This document shows, one piece after another, positions 30,062-41,972 of a DNA stretch of 64,000 bases; the stretch's first letter is position 1; every line of letters starts with the position of its first letter. The translations under genes and the position numbers were made by a program. The stretch comes from Branchiostoma belcheri (lineage: Eukaryota; Chordata; Leptocardii; Amphioxiformes; Branchiostomatidae). The stretch lies in NCBI RefSeq assembly GCF_001625305.1, contig NW_017804254.1, positions 744,923 to 808,922 of the forward strand. The letters are read 5' to 3'. The notes under the pieces are model-generated. The model ran no database searches. It had not been told where the DNA came from and worked only from the letters and a program-made list of their open reading frames with translations.

Positions 30062-32985
30062 GGTGACAATTCGTTAAGGAGCTTCCTAATTTCCGACCAG
30101 TCTCAGACCGGGTGTTCGGCAGGACTGCGCATCAAATACCGAGGCGCTTTGCTCTATCACGAAGCCAAGTTAATTAAGGATAGCCTCCAAACCTTTCTGC
30201 GGTAGTTTTAAAATCGTCTCCTTCTCTTTGGCATCGACCTTTTTTCTGATCAATGTTGTGTTTTAATGACTGAGTTACTGAAACTGAGTACTGCAGTATT
30301 CAAAGAAAATATTTTCTCTTCAGTAAAAGATAGCATGCAGTCAAAAAGGCCCTAAGAAGCCTGCAATTCACCTTCCACTTAGTTGGTCACCAGCCCCGTG
30401 GCACGGACGGGGCATAGTCAACAAACCTATCACTGTTAACAGGTTTTCTGCCTTATGGCAAAAATTAGATGTTATTTATGATGCGATAGCAAATTATCCG
30501 ATCGACTCAAGCGTGTGAAAGACGCACCCGGGTCTGTTACGCCGTCGGGCAATGAAATCAACTGTCTTTCATTGTGTAGCCTCAATCAGACGTCGACTCC
30601 TTTGGAAATCGGCATTAAAACTGACCAGGGGAGTTGGCTGGCCATAGAGTGTCCAATTTACCTGCACGGACAGCAGGGTGATTGGACCCTCTATGGCCAG
30701 CCAACTCCCTCGGTCAGTTACATTTTAGGCCGATTTCTACCATTTATTCAGCCTGCAAAGAAACGTCTGGCGACTATATTTGTGCACAACTAGGACGAAA
30801 TATTAGTAAGGCTTTCGGCACACATTTCACCTATGGCCATCTATAGATCCATATACTAATTTGTCATGGCTTGAACGTGCATTAAACTCATTCTGCCACT
30901 GTGACTTGAAATGTGTTTATTCCATCTATACAAAATTCTGTCTGAACCACAACCTTAATTTTCCTGTTGCCTAACCATGGGTCTTAATTCTCCTGTAAAG
31001 GGATTATGTATTAAACTCGAGCCTAAGTTGCTAAGAAATCTCACACTGTGCGTATGTCCCGAGGAGCCCTACTCCAGTTGTGTGTCACGTTTGATATCAC
31101 CTTGACCCGCGTGTCATGTCTGGACTGATGCCAACAGATTAACATATCTTTAGGATGGCGAACTCTCTCGTTCAGCTGTAAATATAGACATGATGGTAGT
31201 ATCCATTTGCTTCTCTGTAACTATACTGTCTAACAGAGCTGAACTATAAGGGCCGTGTACTAATAATCTTTGATTTTAATGACGATTTTACCCGGCACGC
31301 CCAGGTAACTGTTTTCAGATGTAAGATCAAAATCTATACTCGAGAACATTGTCTCTTGGTAACACATAGTTGATTTTAAGTTGTAATGTTGGACAGCTCT
31401 AGATGAAGATGTTAAAGCTAAAGAAGTGGTGACTTGCAAACCTATTTACATGTAAGGTGACGTATTGACAAGGGGCTTTTACGCTTCAGTAACAAATTAT
31501 GCAATGTGTGTGTCAACATCAACAAATGTGCACTTTGACCTCTAACCTTATCTTCTAAACGAAATATTTCAAACATCACGTGACCAGCTGTGTACATATA
31601 TATATTTACCGTTAATAGTTTTTTTTTTCAAGTGCATATTCAAGTTCTGTGCGTCCTACTGGTATTGGTTTGGAAATGATTTTGGGCCCCTAGTGGATTC
31701 CCTGGCTACTGCAGCAGAACTTCCAGTTTTGCTATCTCGCAATCTGTTAGGGTTATGAATTTTGGATGGTACGTAGCTCTTGTCTGCTCTTGTGCTCGGG
31801 AAGGAGTCACGTGAGTTTAGGCCCCCTAGCATCTTCTTCTGGAACTGCAGGACGGTTTGTTTAAAAATCTTCCAGAGATAACCAAAAAAACGGTTGACGG
31901 ATCGTCGTCATTTTTGGCATGTAGGTAGATTAAGTGATGCTTGACATAATTAAATTACAATTGTGCGAATCGGGATATAATTGCCATGATTAATGAGGAA
32001 ATTCTATAAATCTGCTGTGTTCGATATTAGGGCTATGAAACACTTGTGACATATGTAATTGAGAACGACAAGATCATTGGGTAAAACCAGTTGTTACACA
32101 ATAGCATTTTCCCTACGTCTTGGTTTGCTTGATAAGTTTCTTAATATATACTTGTACTAGAGCTTTTCTGTATGATTTATGATATTGTTTATTTCAGTCG
32201 CTACAAACATAGTTTGACTCCATGTGATGTTGACATGGTCGTGTTTTTCATTTCAGGGTCAGCGCAAGAGACAACTTGCACGAACAGCTTTATGATATTA
32301 TTCGAGACTTTTTTAAGGACGACATATTAAATACTAAATAATCTGCGGGAACAATCGTCTTGAATGATCTACGTCCTGTTATTGCGTGATGTGTCTCAAA
32401 GGACAATGACTACATTATCGACAACATGGCATGTTATCCTTGACAAGCCGTTCATCCTCCTTACATGCGATGTTTTGATAAATATATGAAGTCTTTCTCT
32501 GACAAGTTTGACAAAGAAAGTCTGTCGTACATCCTCGTACTTACCACAATGCCAAATATTTGCTTAGTTACGGCCATGGCGATTGGTTATTCCATTAGCC
32601 TGCGGGCCTATCAACATGGCGGAAAGTGTGCAATGTTGGTAGGGGTGCAGCCTTGAGTGTCGATTAAAAACGCATTCTTTGACGTTTCAAACAGACTTCG
32701 TCGGCTACTAGGAATTGTCAAATGGGCCATAATGTTTGTAGAGCTCCTTAAAACGAGGAAATACCCTGTCCACGGCATGAATACGAAAACAAATTTGGCA
32801 AAATTCCAAGGTCAACACCCGCGCCTGTGCAACACTTGGTATCGCCCGTCCTTCGTCCACACCCATAATCCCCTGCACCATTCAAGTTTGAGTGTCCTTG
32901 ATAAGGTGATGAACGCAGCAACACAAGAAAGGTTTTTATTCTTCTTTTAAACGCGGAGACGTTCATGTGAGAGAATTCTTCCAAG
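30062..32985. other. Divergent intergenic region, gene B to tetraspanin
   Basis: 30062 to about 31560 is paralogous to the gene A upstream region. About 31860-32080 is a copy of the interspersed repeat seen at 3245. An exon-like fragment with acceptor CATTTCAG occurs at 32258-32341. No promoter element I would defend. Confidence 0.5.
30605..30737. mobile_element. Hairpin MITE upstream of gene B
   Basis: Arms of about 50-55 bp: GAAATCGGC, then GGGAGTTGGCTGGCCATAGA, facing their reverse complement around a short loop. The corresponding place upstream of gene A (about 8250-8290) lacks it, so it inserted after the gene duplication. Confidence 0.75.
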
Positions 32986-35900
32986 ATGGGATGTTGTAAG
33001 AGCTGTGCTGACTGCTCCTTCAAGTGCATGAAGATCGCGCTATTTGTGTTTAACCTGATCTTCTTGGTACGTACGTATGTAGCCTTGTGTGTTTCTAAGG
33101 TGGAGACTAAACAACTTACGGACACGTTTTGCTTGACCGCCTTTAATCAAGCGGCTTGTTAAGCGGACAAATGCTTTCAACGCAACGTAGTTCTATTTTT
33201 ACCTAGTGTTTTATTTGTCCTGCAAAATTAATTCCTTTGTTTCATAGTTTCTTGGCATCAGAATATATTACGAATATACATGCTTGCGTTTTGTCAGATA
33301 AAGACCACAATATCGAGTTTGTCCTGTCTCATACATCCACAGTGTATATACCGAAGAATATGGGGAAGAATCCAGCATTGTTTTTACGTAGATTGTGTTG
33401 TTTTGATCCCCACAAGGTAGAGTGTCACGGTCCACCGCACGTACATAGGGTTAGGCTCTTAGTCACGGCCTGAGGAATTAGTTACAAACAGACCTGTCCG
33501 GTGTGTATTTAGCGATCTTTCTTCGTGTTTAGTCCATCTTTTCCATTCCAAATATTAACTGTGTCGGAATACTGTCAAATGCTCTACCTGTTCAGTCGCA
33601 TTACAAATGTTCTTTCTCTGGCTTATCCAAAATTACGTATGGATGGTTGTTACTCTACACGCACGCTACTTGGATACCGTAATTTATCACTTCGTTGTTC
33701 GATACATTAGTAATGACCCAATAGCTAGTCCTGTTGATACAAGAGGATAAAATTCACAAATCCTTGTTGGAAATACTGGTCAATAAAAGCGGAAAACAAA
33801 CAGACGGTAACACGCACAGTTAGAAATATTATTCAGTCGTTCAATGGCCGCGTGTCCGACGACCGCTAGGCTATTACATGGAAAACTGCAAAGCACCTTT
33901 TCGCCTGACTGCGATGTGTGAATAGAAGCTCAGGTACCAGTAACCTCCGATCTCCAAGCAGATGCTGGATTGAAATATCGCAATGTTTTCTGGGTTGTGG
34001 ACTTCTCTGACAGTCCATCAGCCGATGCGCTGGTCACTGTCCATCAGGGAAGACCGNNNNNNNNNNNNNNNNNNNNCCCCCCCAACATCTTCTTGAAGCT
34101 TACTAGTGACCACGCCAAGTGCTAACATAGCTAAACGACTTCCTGCCTGACTGCCCAGCATTGTAAGACGAGAAGGTCGCCACACCCAGCGTTACGCACT
34201 GGGAAATACAAGAAGTGGCATTTGTGGAAAGACGTCGTCTGAAATGACTTTTGAAAACGTTCTAATATTAATTTCTGAATCAGTGACACAACATCATTAT
34301 TATATGAAGCCACAGTCTACAAAGTTAACATAATATTGTGTTCACTGGATAAACCTTGTAATTATAACTATAGCTCGAATTGACAGACTTCTTACAAGGT
34401 CATGGGTGTGTGTCAGAATTCAAGATCTCAAAAATGGAACTGTAAACTGTTTACAAATAACAACGTTTTAGATCTATGGTCTGGCATGAAAATTCCAAAA
34501 AAAGGTTGTAATGCTATCTTGTGTTTTATTGCTATATCGTAGCGATCTTTGACAACAATGTGTAGGCACCTTACTTTCACCTGTAGTTTTCAGTAGAAGT
34601 GGGACACCGGGGTCACAAATGCAACAACAACAAAATCGTTCTCTTTCAAGTTATGCAAAATCCTCTTTATCGAAGATCAACAATTCGTCTAACTACGCTG
34701 GTTGATAGTGAATCTTTATCCTATATGTCAATATTGATTAATTGAATATTACAGTCGTATCACGTGCATTCATGTACATTTTATGTCGTGGTGGTGACGT
34801 TTAATATGTAGATCCGGAAAACACAGTCCAGAATGTTTGTATGTAGTCCCCCTCTCTATGTCATTTCAATTTGCTCTCAGTAACGTATGTACATTAATTA
34901 ACTAATGACTTTATCCTCAACTAAAGCTAAACTATACGGAGGGAAAGTATGGTTGCTACGTATGATGACAGTATCAAACACGCCGTTGGTTAATTTCATC
35001 GTTAATATGTCCATCAGTCAATCTGACAGTTTCAATACGTACATACATGATGCAGCAATGAAAAGGGACCTTCAGACAAAATTGATAGACTCTAAATTAT
35101 GTATGAATGCTCAGGATAGTAATTCATACATACTTGATCTATACAAAGATACATGACATCGGCTTAAAGCTTCTTTTATACGTCTTTTTGGTTTCTCTTG
35201 TCAAGTTCTGTAGTCACGGTTACTAGTCCTAAGTAGTCCAGTGGGAAAACGTACACAATAAATTAAGCTAAAGCTACACATCTTTTGTGGGCACGGAGTA
35301 TACGTTTATGCCGCTAAATTCGCCTCTAGTGTCTATCGTAAAATGAGTTCAGACACACCGTTGATCATAAAATATATAGCGAGACGTCTAGAACCCTTTT
35401 TGGGATGATACTGAAAATATATACAATAAAGGTCTTCATTCATTCATTCATTCTAGATACTGAAATATACGTGCAACAAAGGTCGTCCTTCCCTCCTTCC
35501 TTCATTCCAGGTACTGAAGTATATGTGCAATAAAGGTCCACATTCATTCATTCCAGACACTGAAATGAATGTGCAATAAAGGTCTTCATTCATTCATTCA
35601 TTCATTCATTCATTCATTCATGCCAGATACAAAATATATGTACATTCATTCATTCCTTCCTGCAGCTGCTCGGCCTAACGCTGGTGGGAGTGGGGATCTG
35701 GGTGATGGTGGAGAGTAACGCGTCCAACGCCTTCACCCTCACCGACACCGACAGCATGACGCTGTACGCAGGCGCGATCGTGCTGATTGTGGGCGGAGTC
35801 ATCACCGTCATCGTGTCGGTCCTGGGGGCGGTCGGGGCCTGGAAGGAACACCAGATCATCCTGGGGGTCGTAAGTAGAGCCAATAATTTCATAATGCTTA

Positions 35901-38816
35901 CCGAAGGAACATATTGTTTTTGCTACGTTTCCTCTTCTTCTCCAAACCAAAAAAGTCAATGACCTGAACCACACTGTCTGTTACCATGGTAACTAGTGTT
36001 GGGTTGCATCATGTTGCAATTGTACAGCAGGAGAGATTTAGACTCCTGTCTGACCATATATATATATATATATAAAATTCAATGTGTTTTAAGAATTAAT
36101 AGAGCAGGCCATATGCGACGGCAAACATTATGCATTTGCTTTGCAAATGTTGCCTTTCTAGTTTTGCTTGTTTCTTTGCTTTCTTGGCTCCTTGTTTCAT
36201 CGCTCTATTGTAAATCGTTGGTCCCCTGGCCATGCTTTGAATTCATTTTGGCATGCTTTGAATAAGTTATTGAAAATTTATTGTCTTTGACTCGATAAAA
36301 TAATGCTAAAATAAATAAAATATGTCGGGATCAGTGTAAAAGGATTTTTTTATAATCTAGTGCTGAGAAGTGTTGTAGAATTAAAACGAAAGTAGTTATA
36401 TTGAAGATGTCTTCATCTTGTTTTCTTCACAGTTCTTCACCTGTCTGTTGATCCTACTCTGTCTGGAGGTCGCCATTGGCGTGTACTATGTGGTTCAGAA
36501 GGATCAGGTGAGCAAGTCAAATTTGTTTAACATGTGTACCAGCATAGCTTGGTGGTACGTTATTCGCATGGTTAAGTAAAAATCCAGAAACGAGTCCTTG
36601 AACTGAGAAGCAGCTCTGTCGACTGAATGATTTGAAGCAATATAACTTTGCAAAATACATTTTCAGACATATCTTTTTCTTTACCGCGAATGGTACTCTA
36701 TTTGAAACTTTCAAACATAGAAATAAATGTAGTAAATGACTGTCTATATGAGGATCGTCGGTGTCCTATGCTCCGCACGGGGCCAAGGGGCCATGTAAGG
36801 TAAGGTATGACTATCTATAAGCTATCTATTATCTACACTAGGTCTCTGAATGAACACTTCTTGTTTAAATTTTGCCTTCATATTATTACGTGTGATAATT
36901 TTTTCCGACAGTTTTACGTTACCGTTGGGGACGCCATAGACACCCTCTCAACTACAAACTACAGTGACTTCGACCCGGCCATCCAGACCCTGCTCGACAC
37001 TATCCAGAAGAACGTGAGTCATCGTACAAGAAATACTTTCTTACTCAGCACATTCAACCAAACTATACATCGTAAACAAACAAACAAACAAACTCACTCA
37101 CCCACTCAACCACAGGCCGTAAAAAAGGTTTATAGACTTTTCAGAATTTATGCACTGAATTGTTATCCTTCCATTTTTTCGTTGTTGATCGGTATACTTG
37201 CATATTGTGTCTATATCTCTGGATCAACCGCTTCTAATTAAATGTTCAGGACAGGTACTACGCATGAGTATGCCATGTTGTTGTTGTTACTTAGTCATCC
37301 TTGTCAGAGGTGAAGCATAATATCATGCTTTTTCTATTAGCTATATATGTTTTTCTATTTTTGGTATACCATACCAAACATTTATGTCTTTAACTTAAGC
37401 TTTACGATCAAATAAGTTAGTGGAATATATTGAAAAGTTGTCAATTGCTTCTAAATCTCAAAATCTTTCTTTATGCTGATTTATTTTCTATTGATTTAGC
37501 TGCAATGCTGCGGGCTGAACTCCACCAAGAACTTCAATCCCAAGCCCAGCTCGTGTTCGTGTGACGTGGACACAGACGACAACTGCTGTGAGCTGGACGC
37601 GATGTCGTGGTGGGACAGGGTCAGTACACAATCCGACATGTACAGCTCATGGTCTTCTTGGTTGCTTGTTCAAATGTATAAAAGGAAAGTGATAAATGTT
37701 ATATCGTTCCAGCTTTAGCTCATAGCTCTTCCACTAGTCACTAGTCATGGCAAAGTCATGTCAGAGACAGACGCTATGTACAGTATTTACAGGTTCACTG
37801 TACCGCTATGTACAGTATTTACAGGTTCACTGACGCTATGTACAGTATTTACAGGTTCACTGTACCGGAGAAATACGACTAGCTCTTTTGACTGCAAGTA
37901 CAATGAACAGTGGACCACAGCTTAACGTTCCGTCCTAGGGACTGCACCCCTTTTCAGCTGTAGCGTGCATGTCGGGTGAGCGACAACAGCCGGGATTCGA
38001 ACTCCCAACCTCTTGATCCAGAGACAGAGTCGCCCCTGGACCACGCACGGTCAGATGTTGACACTTCAAAACAAAAGCCGCTAACATTTCTACATCGTTG
38101 ACTGATCAAACGATGTGACTGGTTGTTTTAGTTTTGACGTCACGTGTCCTTACCCTGTCCCCATGTTCTCCTCAGCCATGCAAAAGACCCATCATCCTCT
38201 GGATGCAGGAGCAGTCGGGTATAATCGCAGGTGTGGGGATCGGGTTCGGACTGGTGATGGTGAGCGTCACGTAGCCTTCTGTCATCAAGAATAAATCTAA
38301 AACAATTCCGTAAACTTCTAGGCGTTCGTGCGAATGCTCTGAGAACCCTCATACTGGAACTCTATAAATTGTCCTATTCAATGCTTTGATTCTGCCACCT
38401 ACGGATGTACTCGTATTCTGTGATCTTGCAAACCTTAACAAAAACGTCAGTCTGATTTGTAATTGAATCCTTGGCCTTGAACTTTTATCAACTTTTAATT
38501 AATGTCGGGTCAGTTATTGGTCCGTAGGTAGCACTGTTTTGGAAAATATCTTTGACTGAAATTGTCTTGTAGAATTTTTATTGTTGAATAATTTACAGTC
38601 GCTTACTAAACGATGGCAACTGTTAATGTATAATCATTTTATAGAATGATAAATTTGTAAATAGCCTCGCAAGTCAGCCTTCCAAAACGGCTGCCAGGAG
38701 ACGTCTGTCTTTTTGCTGATATAATCTATTAAACCAGTCTACTATAAAATTACTACTACTGCTGCTACTACTACTATTACTGCTCCTGCTACTACTATTA
38801 CTGTTACTATTACTAT

Positions 38817-38870
<54 letters not shown>

Positions 38871-39015
38871 ATGTAAGTTACCTGCTTGCTCCCAGAATGG
38901 GATGCTTTGTTATCGAAGTGACCTTTTTTTTTTCTTCCGGATGTAGGTTTTCGGAATGACCATGTCCTGCTGCCTGTGCCAAAAGAAGAGGAAAACTGGT
39001 AACAACGCTATCTGA
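32986..39015 (+). CDS. Tetraspanin, seven exons, 244 aa
   Basis: Exons 32986-33066, 35666-35869, 36433-36507, 36912-37013, 37500-37619, 38176-38259, 38947-39015; all borders are GT/AG and phase 0, summing to 735 nt with stop TGA. N-terminal MGCCKSCADC carries likely palmitoylation Cys, then TM1 (KIALFVFNLIFLLLGLTLVG), a short first loop with NAS, TM2 (about 58-84), TM3 (about 96-118), the large extracellular loop with the CCG motif at 157-159 and further Cys at 173, 175, 183, 184 and 196, TM4 (about 208-234) and a short basic tail QKKRKTGNNAI. Tetraspanins organise membrane microdomains with partner receptors. Size and exon phases are typical. It diverges from gene B across 2.9 kb and converges with the membrane-protein gene ending at 41973. 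Confidence 0.95.
34057..34076. other. Assembly gap (20 N)
   Basis: Twenty N in intron 1 of the tetraspanin gene, followed by a C-run. The true length is unknown. Confidence 0.99.
35400..35660. repeat. (CATT)n tails after repeated GTGCAATAAAGGTC units
   Basis: About four copies of a unit with ATACTGAAATATA...GCAATAAAGGTC followed by CATT repeats. This looks like the 3' end of a retroelement with a tetranucleotide tail that expanded in tandem. It ends only a few bases before the acceptor of tetraspanin exon 2. Confidence 0.75.
37769..37866. repeat. 30-bp tandem repeat, three copies
   Basis: Unit CGCTATGTACAGTATTTACA followed by GGTTCACTG. In the tetraspanin intron 5, next to the tRNA-like SINE. 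Confidence 0.85.
37870..38055 (-). mobile_element. tRNA-derived SINE fragment
   Basis: On the minus strand a tRNA-like head starts near 38055 (TGGTCCAGGGGCGACTC with B-box GAGTTCGAATCCCGGC), followed by a body with AGGACGGAACGTTAAGCTGT. Ends are not fixed and I see no target duplication. Confidence 0.6.
38747..38868. repeat. (ACT)n trinucleotide microsatellite
   Basis: ACT tract with TGC/ATT interruptions at its left, pure at its right, about 80 bases before the last tetraspanin exon. Confidence 0.95.
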
Positions 39016-41972
39016 GTCTGCACTTCGTAGTTACACCTGCGTTTTATTTTTCAGGTATAGGCTTTACACTGCGTTTTAGAAACTAGTAATGAAGTTATGT
39101 TGGTTTTCCCGTTTTGATTTTCATTTCCATTTCCTCATTAAGTTGCTATAATGTTGTTTTAATAGAAACTTAAGCACAGGTTAAAAATAATCACTGATGA
39201 AACATAGCAGATGCCAAAGTATCTACTAAGGCGTAACTTGAGTAATCTTGTATTGTGTAATGTCATAATATTGTCATAAAGACATTTTTATTTTCAATTT
39301 GTACTTCTTTATCTTGCGCGCATCCTGTAACCTACCGATGGCGCTTATTAGATAACATTGGATATTGCTTACACGTGATCACTAAATACTTTATCACTGA
39401 AATCGTATATTTTTTAATGCTAAATGTCTCAACACAGATACAGCTCAATGTCTGCTTTATTGTAAGTAACTTGTGCACATGAACATGTGAATTGTATATT
39501 TCTTACTACTGATTGTGTTAAGTAAGAAATTAAATTTCCACTCATACTTAGTACCTCCCTGCGGCTTAAAACAAAATAGAATTAGAACTAGAGAGGCCGA
39601 CATTTGCTTGGGAGCAAATACAGCATATTTCAGTCCATCTCCCTCCCACGCAAAAGTGGACTATTCCAAAATTACCCAAGTGTAAAACTGGCAAATATTC
39701 TCAAATAAATGAATTATATAGTAGCTATGTAATTGAGAACAAAGATGCAAGAATAAGCACATTAAATCTCGAAAGCTTTACTAATCTTATTACAGGTATG
39801 CAAATACTAACAATGATGAGATTTGATACATTTTGAAGGTCTAAGGCACATAAAATTGAATGTGTGGGTCATTACGCACGACTTACGTGCAATGTGACCT
39901 CAGGTAACCCGCAATGGAACACGTGTTCCATGGCCAAGGGCAGATGGAACGGGACATTCTTTGAATAGAACATGGAACGGGTATAGCACTTTTGGCCCTT
40001 TTTTTGCTGAAAATAGCCATTAAAGTCCCCCAAATGAGTCATTTGGAACTGGTGTATGCCAAATATGTCGCTGCTATTCTGTAGACACATGTTCAAGGTA
40101 CCCTTATACTGAATTTCAGATCATTTGGTTGTAAAACCAGGGCTCAGGATCCAAAAATTCATATTTTGGCGAAAAATGCCCCAAAAAAACTTCATAAAAA
40201 ATTTTCAAAGGCATGTATCAAAAAAATTGAAAAAACGCCTGGGGGTATTGGCCCACTCTCCCTCCATGCCAAATTTCAAGCCATTTGGCTGAATGATGGC
40301 GGAGTTGAATCCCTTTGACTGTTTGGCAGGAGGAGGAGGAGAAGAAGAAACATGAGAGAACACAATATATTTCATCCATACCATGGTATGGACTGAAATA
40401 TAAATAGGAAACAACATATAAATTAAATAGCTTCACCATTTCTTTGAGGCATGATATCAGCAGCGTACATGTTTTACTAACAGTACATTTGGTTTCCCCC
40501 TATGCGGCTCAGGAGTGGAGTCGTCGGATTCTAAACTATTCATTCAAAGTGAAAACCAACCAGCAACCCCGAGAACCAATTCCGAAACTCTAGAAGCTGT
40601 TTCAATAGAGGATAGTGACAATCTGTTTTCAAATTCCATCTAGACTTGTCGACGTGTAACTCATTGTGTGTAAATGGGGGAAACGACGACATTGTTTTGC
40701 CTTAAGCGTCGGTCACAACCCGCCGTACGTGCATCTACGTGCTGTCTACGTGCAAAACATGGACAAACGTAGGGCATCCGTAATTGGTGAGGACGTAACC
40801 ACCTCCGCACGTAATCCTACGGATTTGGGAGCACCGTCAGACACGCCGTAGAACTTTAAGTGCATGTAAAACTTTTTTCTGCGTGCGGTCTGCGGATTCA
40901 CCACCCGTACGTGCGAGTACGGGCGACGCGCGTGCCCCGTACGTGCCGTACGGAAGAAGCACGTGTGAGTACGGCCTCCTTACGGTAAAGTTGCAATCGC
41001 ACAGAGATCGTACGTTGTAAGCTCGTACAACTCACTTACCACTTGCGCAACGAACATGCACGCAACCGCTCACGGCCAGACGTGGCGTGCAGACCACACT
41101 CTTACACCTTGCGCAACCGTGCGAGTGACGTGCGTCGACGCCACTCCTTCCCCGCGTTTTCAGAAAAGCGTAGGAGACGTGGCTTCCCAATAAAACGTCC
41201 GGACAAAAAGCACGCACGGCGGGTTGTGACCGACGCTTTATCGCACCATTTTGGCCCCGGTCAAAAGAAATATTTTCGTCTGAGAATTGTAAAAAAAAAC
41301 TTCAGTAACATATTGGGTTGTACTCAATTACACAAAAAGACAGGCACAGAACGGTGATGAAGACATAACCTTATTACCGCAGTTAGCAAACTTGGGCGTG
41401 ATATTGTACATATTAATATTGTCAGGATGATGTGACAAGTTAACTTGTTTTCTCGTTATGATGATTATGAATTGTTTGTCCTTCTTAATTCTTGCCTTAT
41501 TGCAGGATCTGCAATCCACATGAAATGCTAAATACTAGTACATGTACAGTGTGTCTTCCGTTTATGTTATAGGTTATCGATCCGCATAGCCAAGGGCAGC
41601 CTCTGAAATTTCGTTGTACAGCAGCGCCTCCTTCTTGAAAGCTCTGGAACTACAGCGTTAAGACTACTAGTATGTGTCACGCCACATGTCAAAATGTTTT
41701 CGCTCCAACTTTGCTATTGTTGTGTCACATACAAGGAAGGGTCCGAGATCAGTCTAAATCTCCTTTCTTGTACACGTATGCCTCGTGTAAAAATGTATTT
41801 TTCTCTGCATTGTTAAAATTTACACAACATCTCGTTGACAATTGTGTGAAATTGCAGCGTTATTGTTCATCTTATCATCAAATTGACGATCCGGACCGGA
41901 TCCGTCCAAATGATAGACGTACGCTCGTGTTTATTTTCAAATTTGCACGACCTTCTTCAGTTCACATGGCCT
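39016..41972. other. Convergent intergenic region
   Basis: Holds the 3' UTRs of the two flanking genes (candidate AATAAA for the tetraspanin at 39704-39709, weak), old repeat sequence similar to that around 20700-20880, and the MITE at 40705-41237. No exon seen. Confidence 0.5.
40705..41237. mobile_element. MITE with TTA target duplication and CG-rich TACGTGC interior
   Basis: Terminal inverted repeats AGCGTCGGTCACAACCCGCC (left) and the exact reverse complement (right), flanked by TTA at 40702-40704 and 41238-41240. A TWA duplication is typical of PIF/Harbinger-type elements. The interior is packed with TACGTGC/GTACG words. No transposase frame. Confidence 0.88.
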
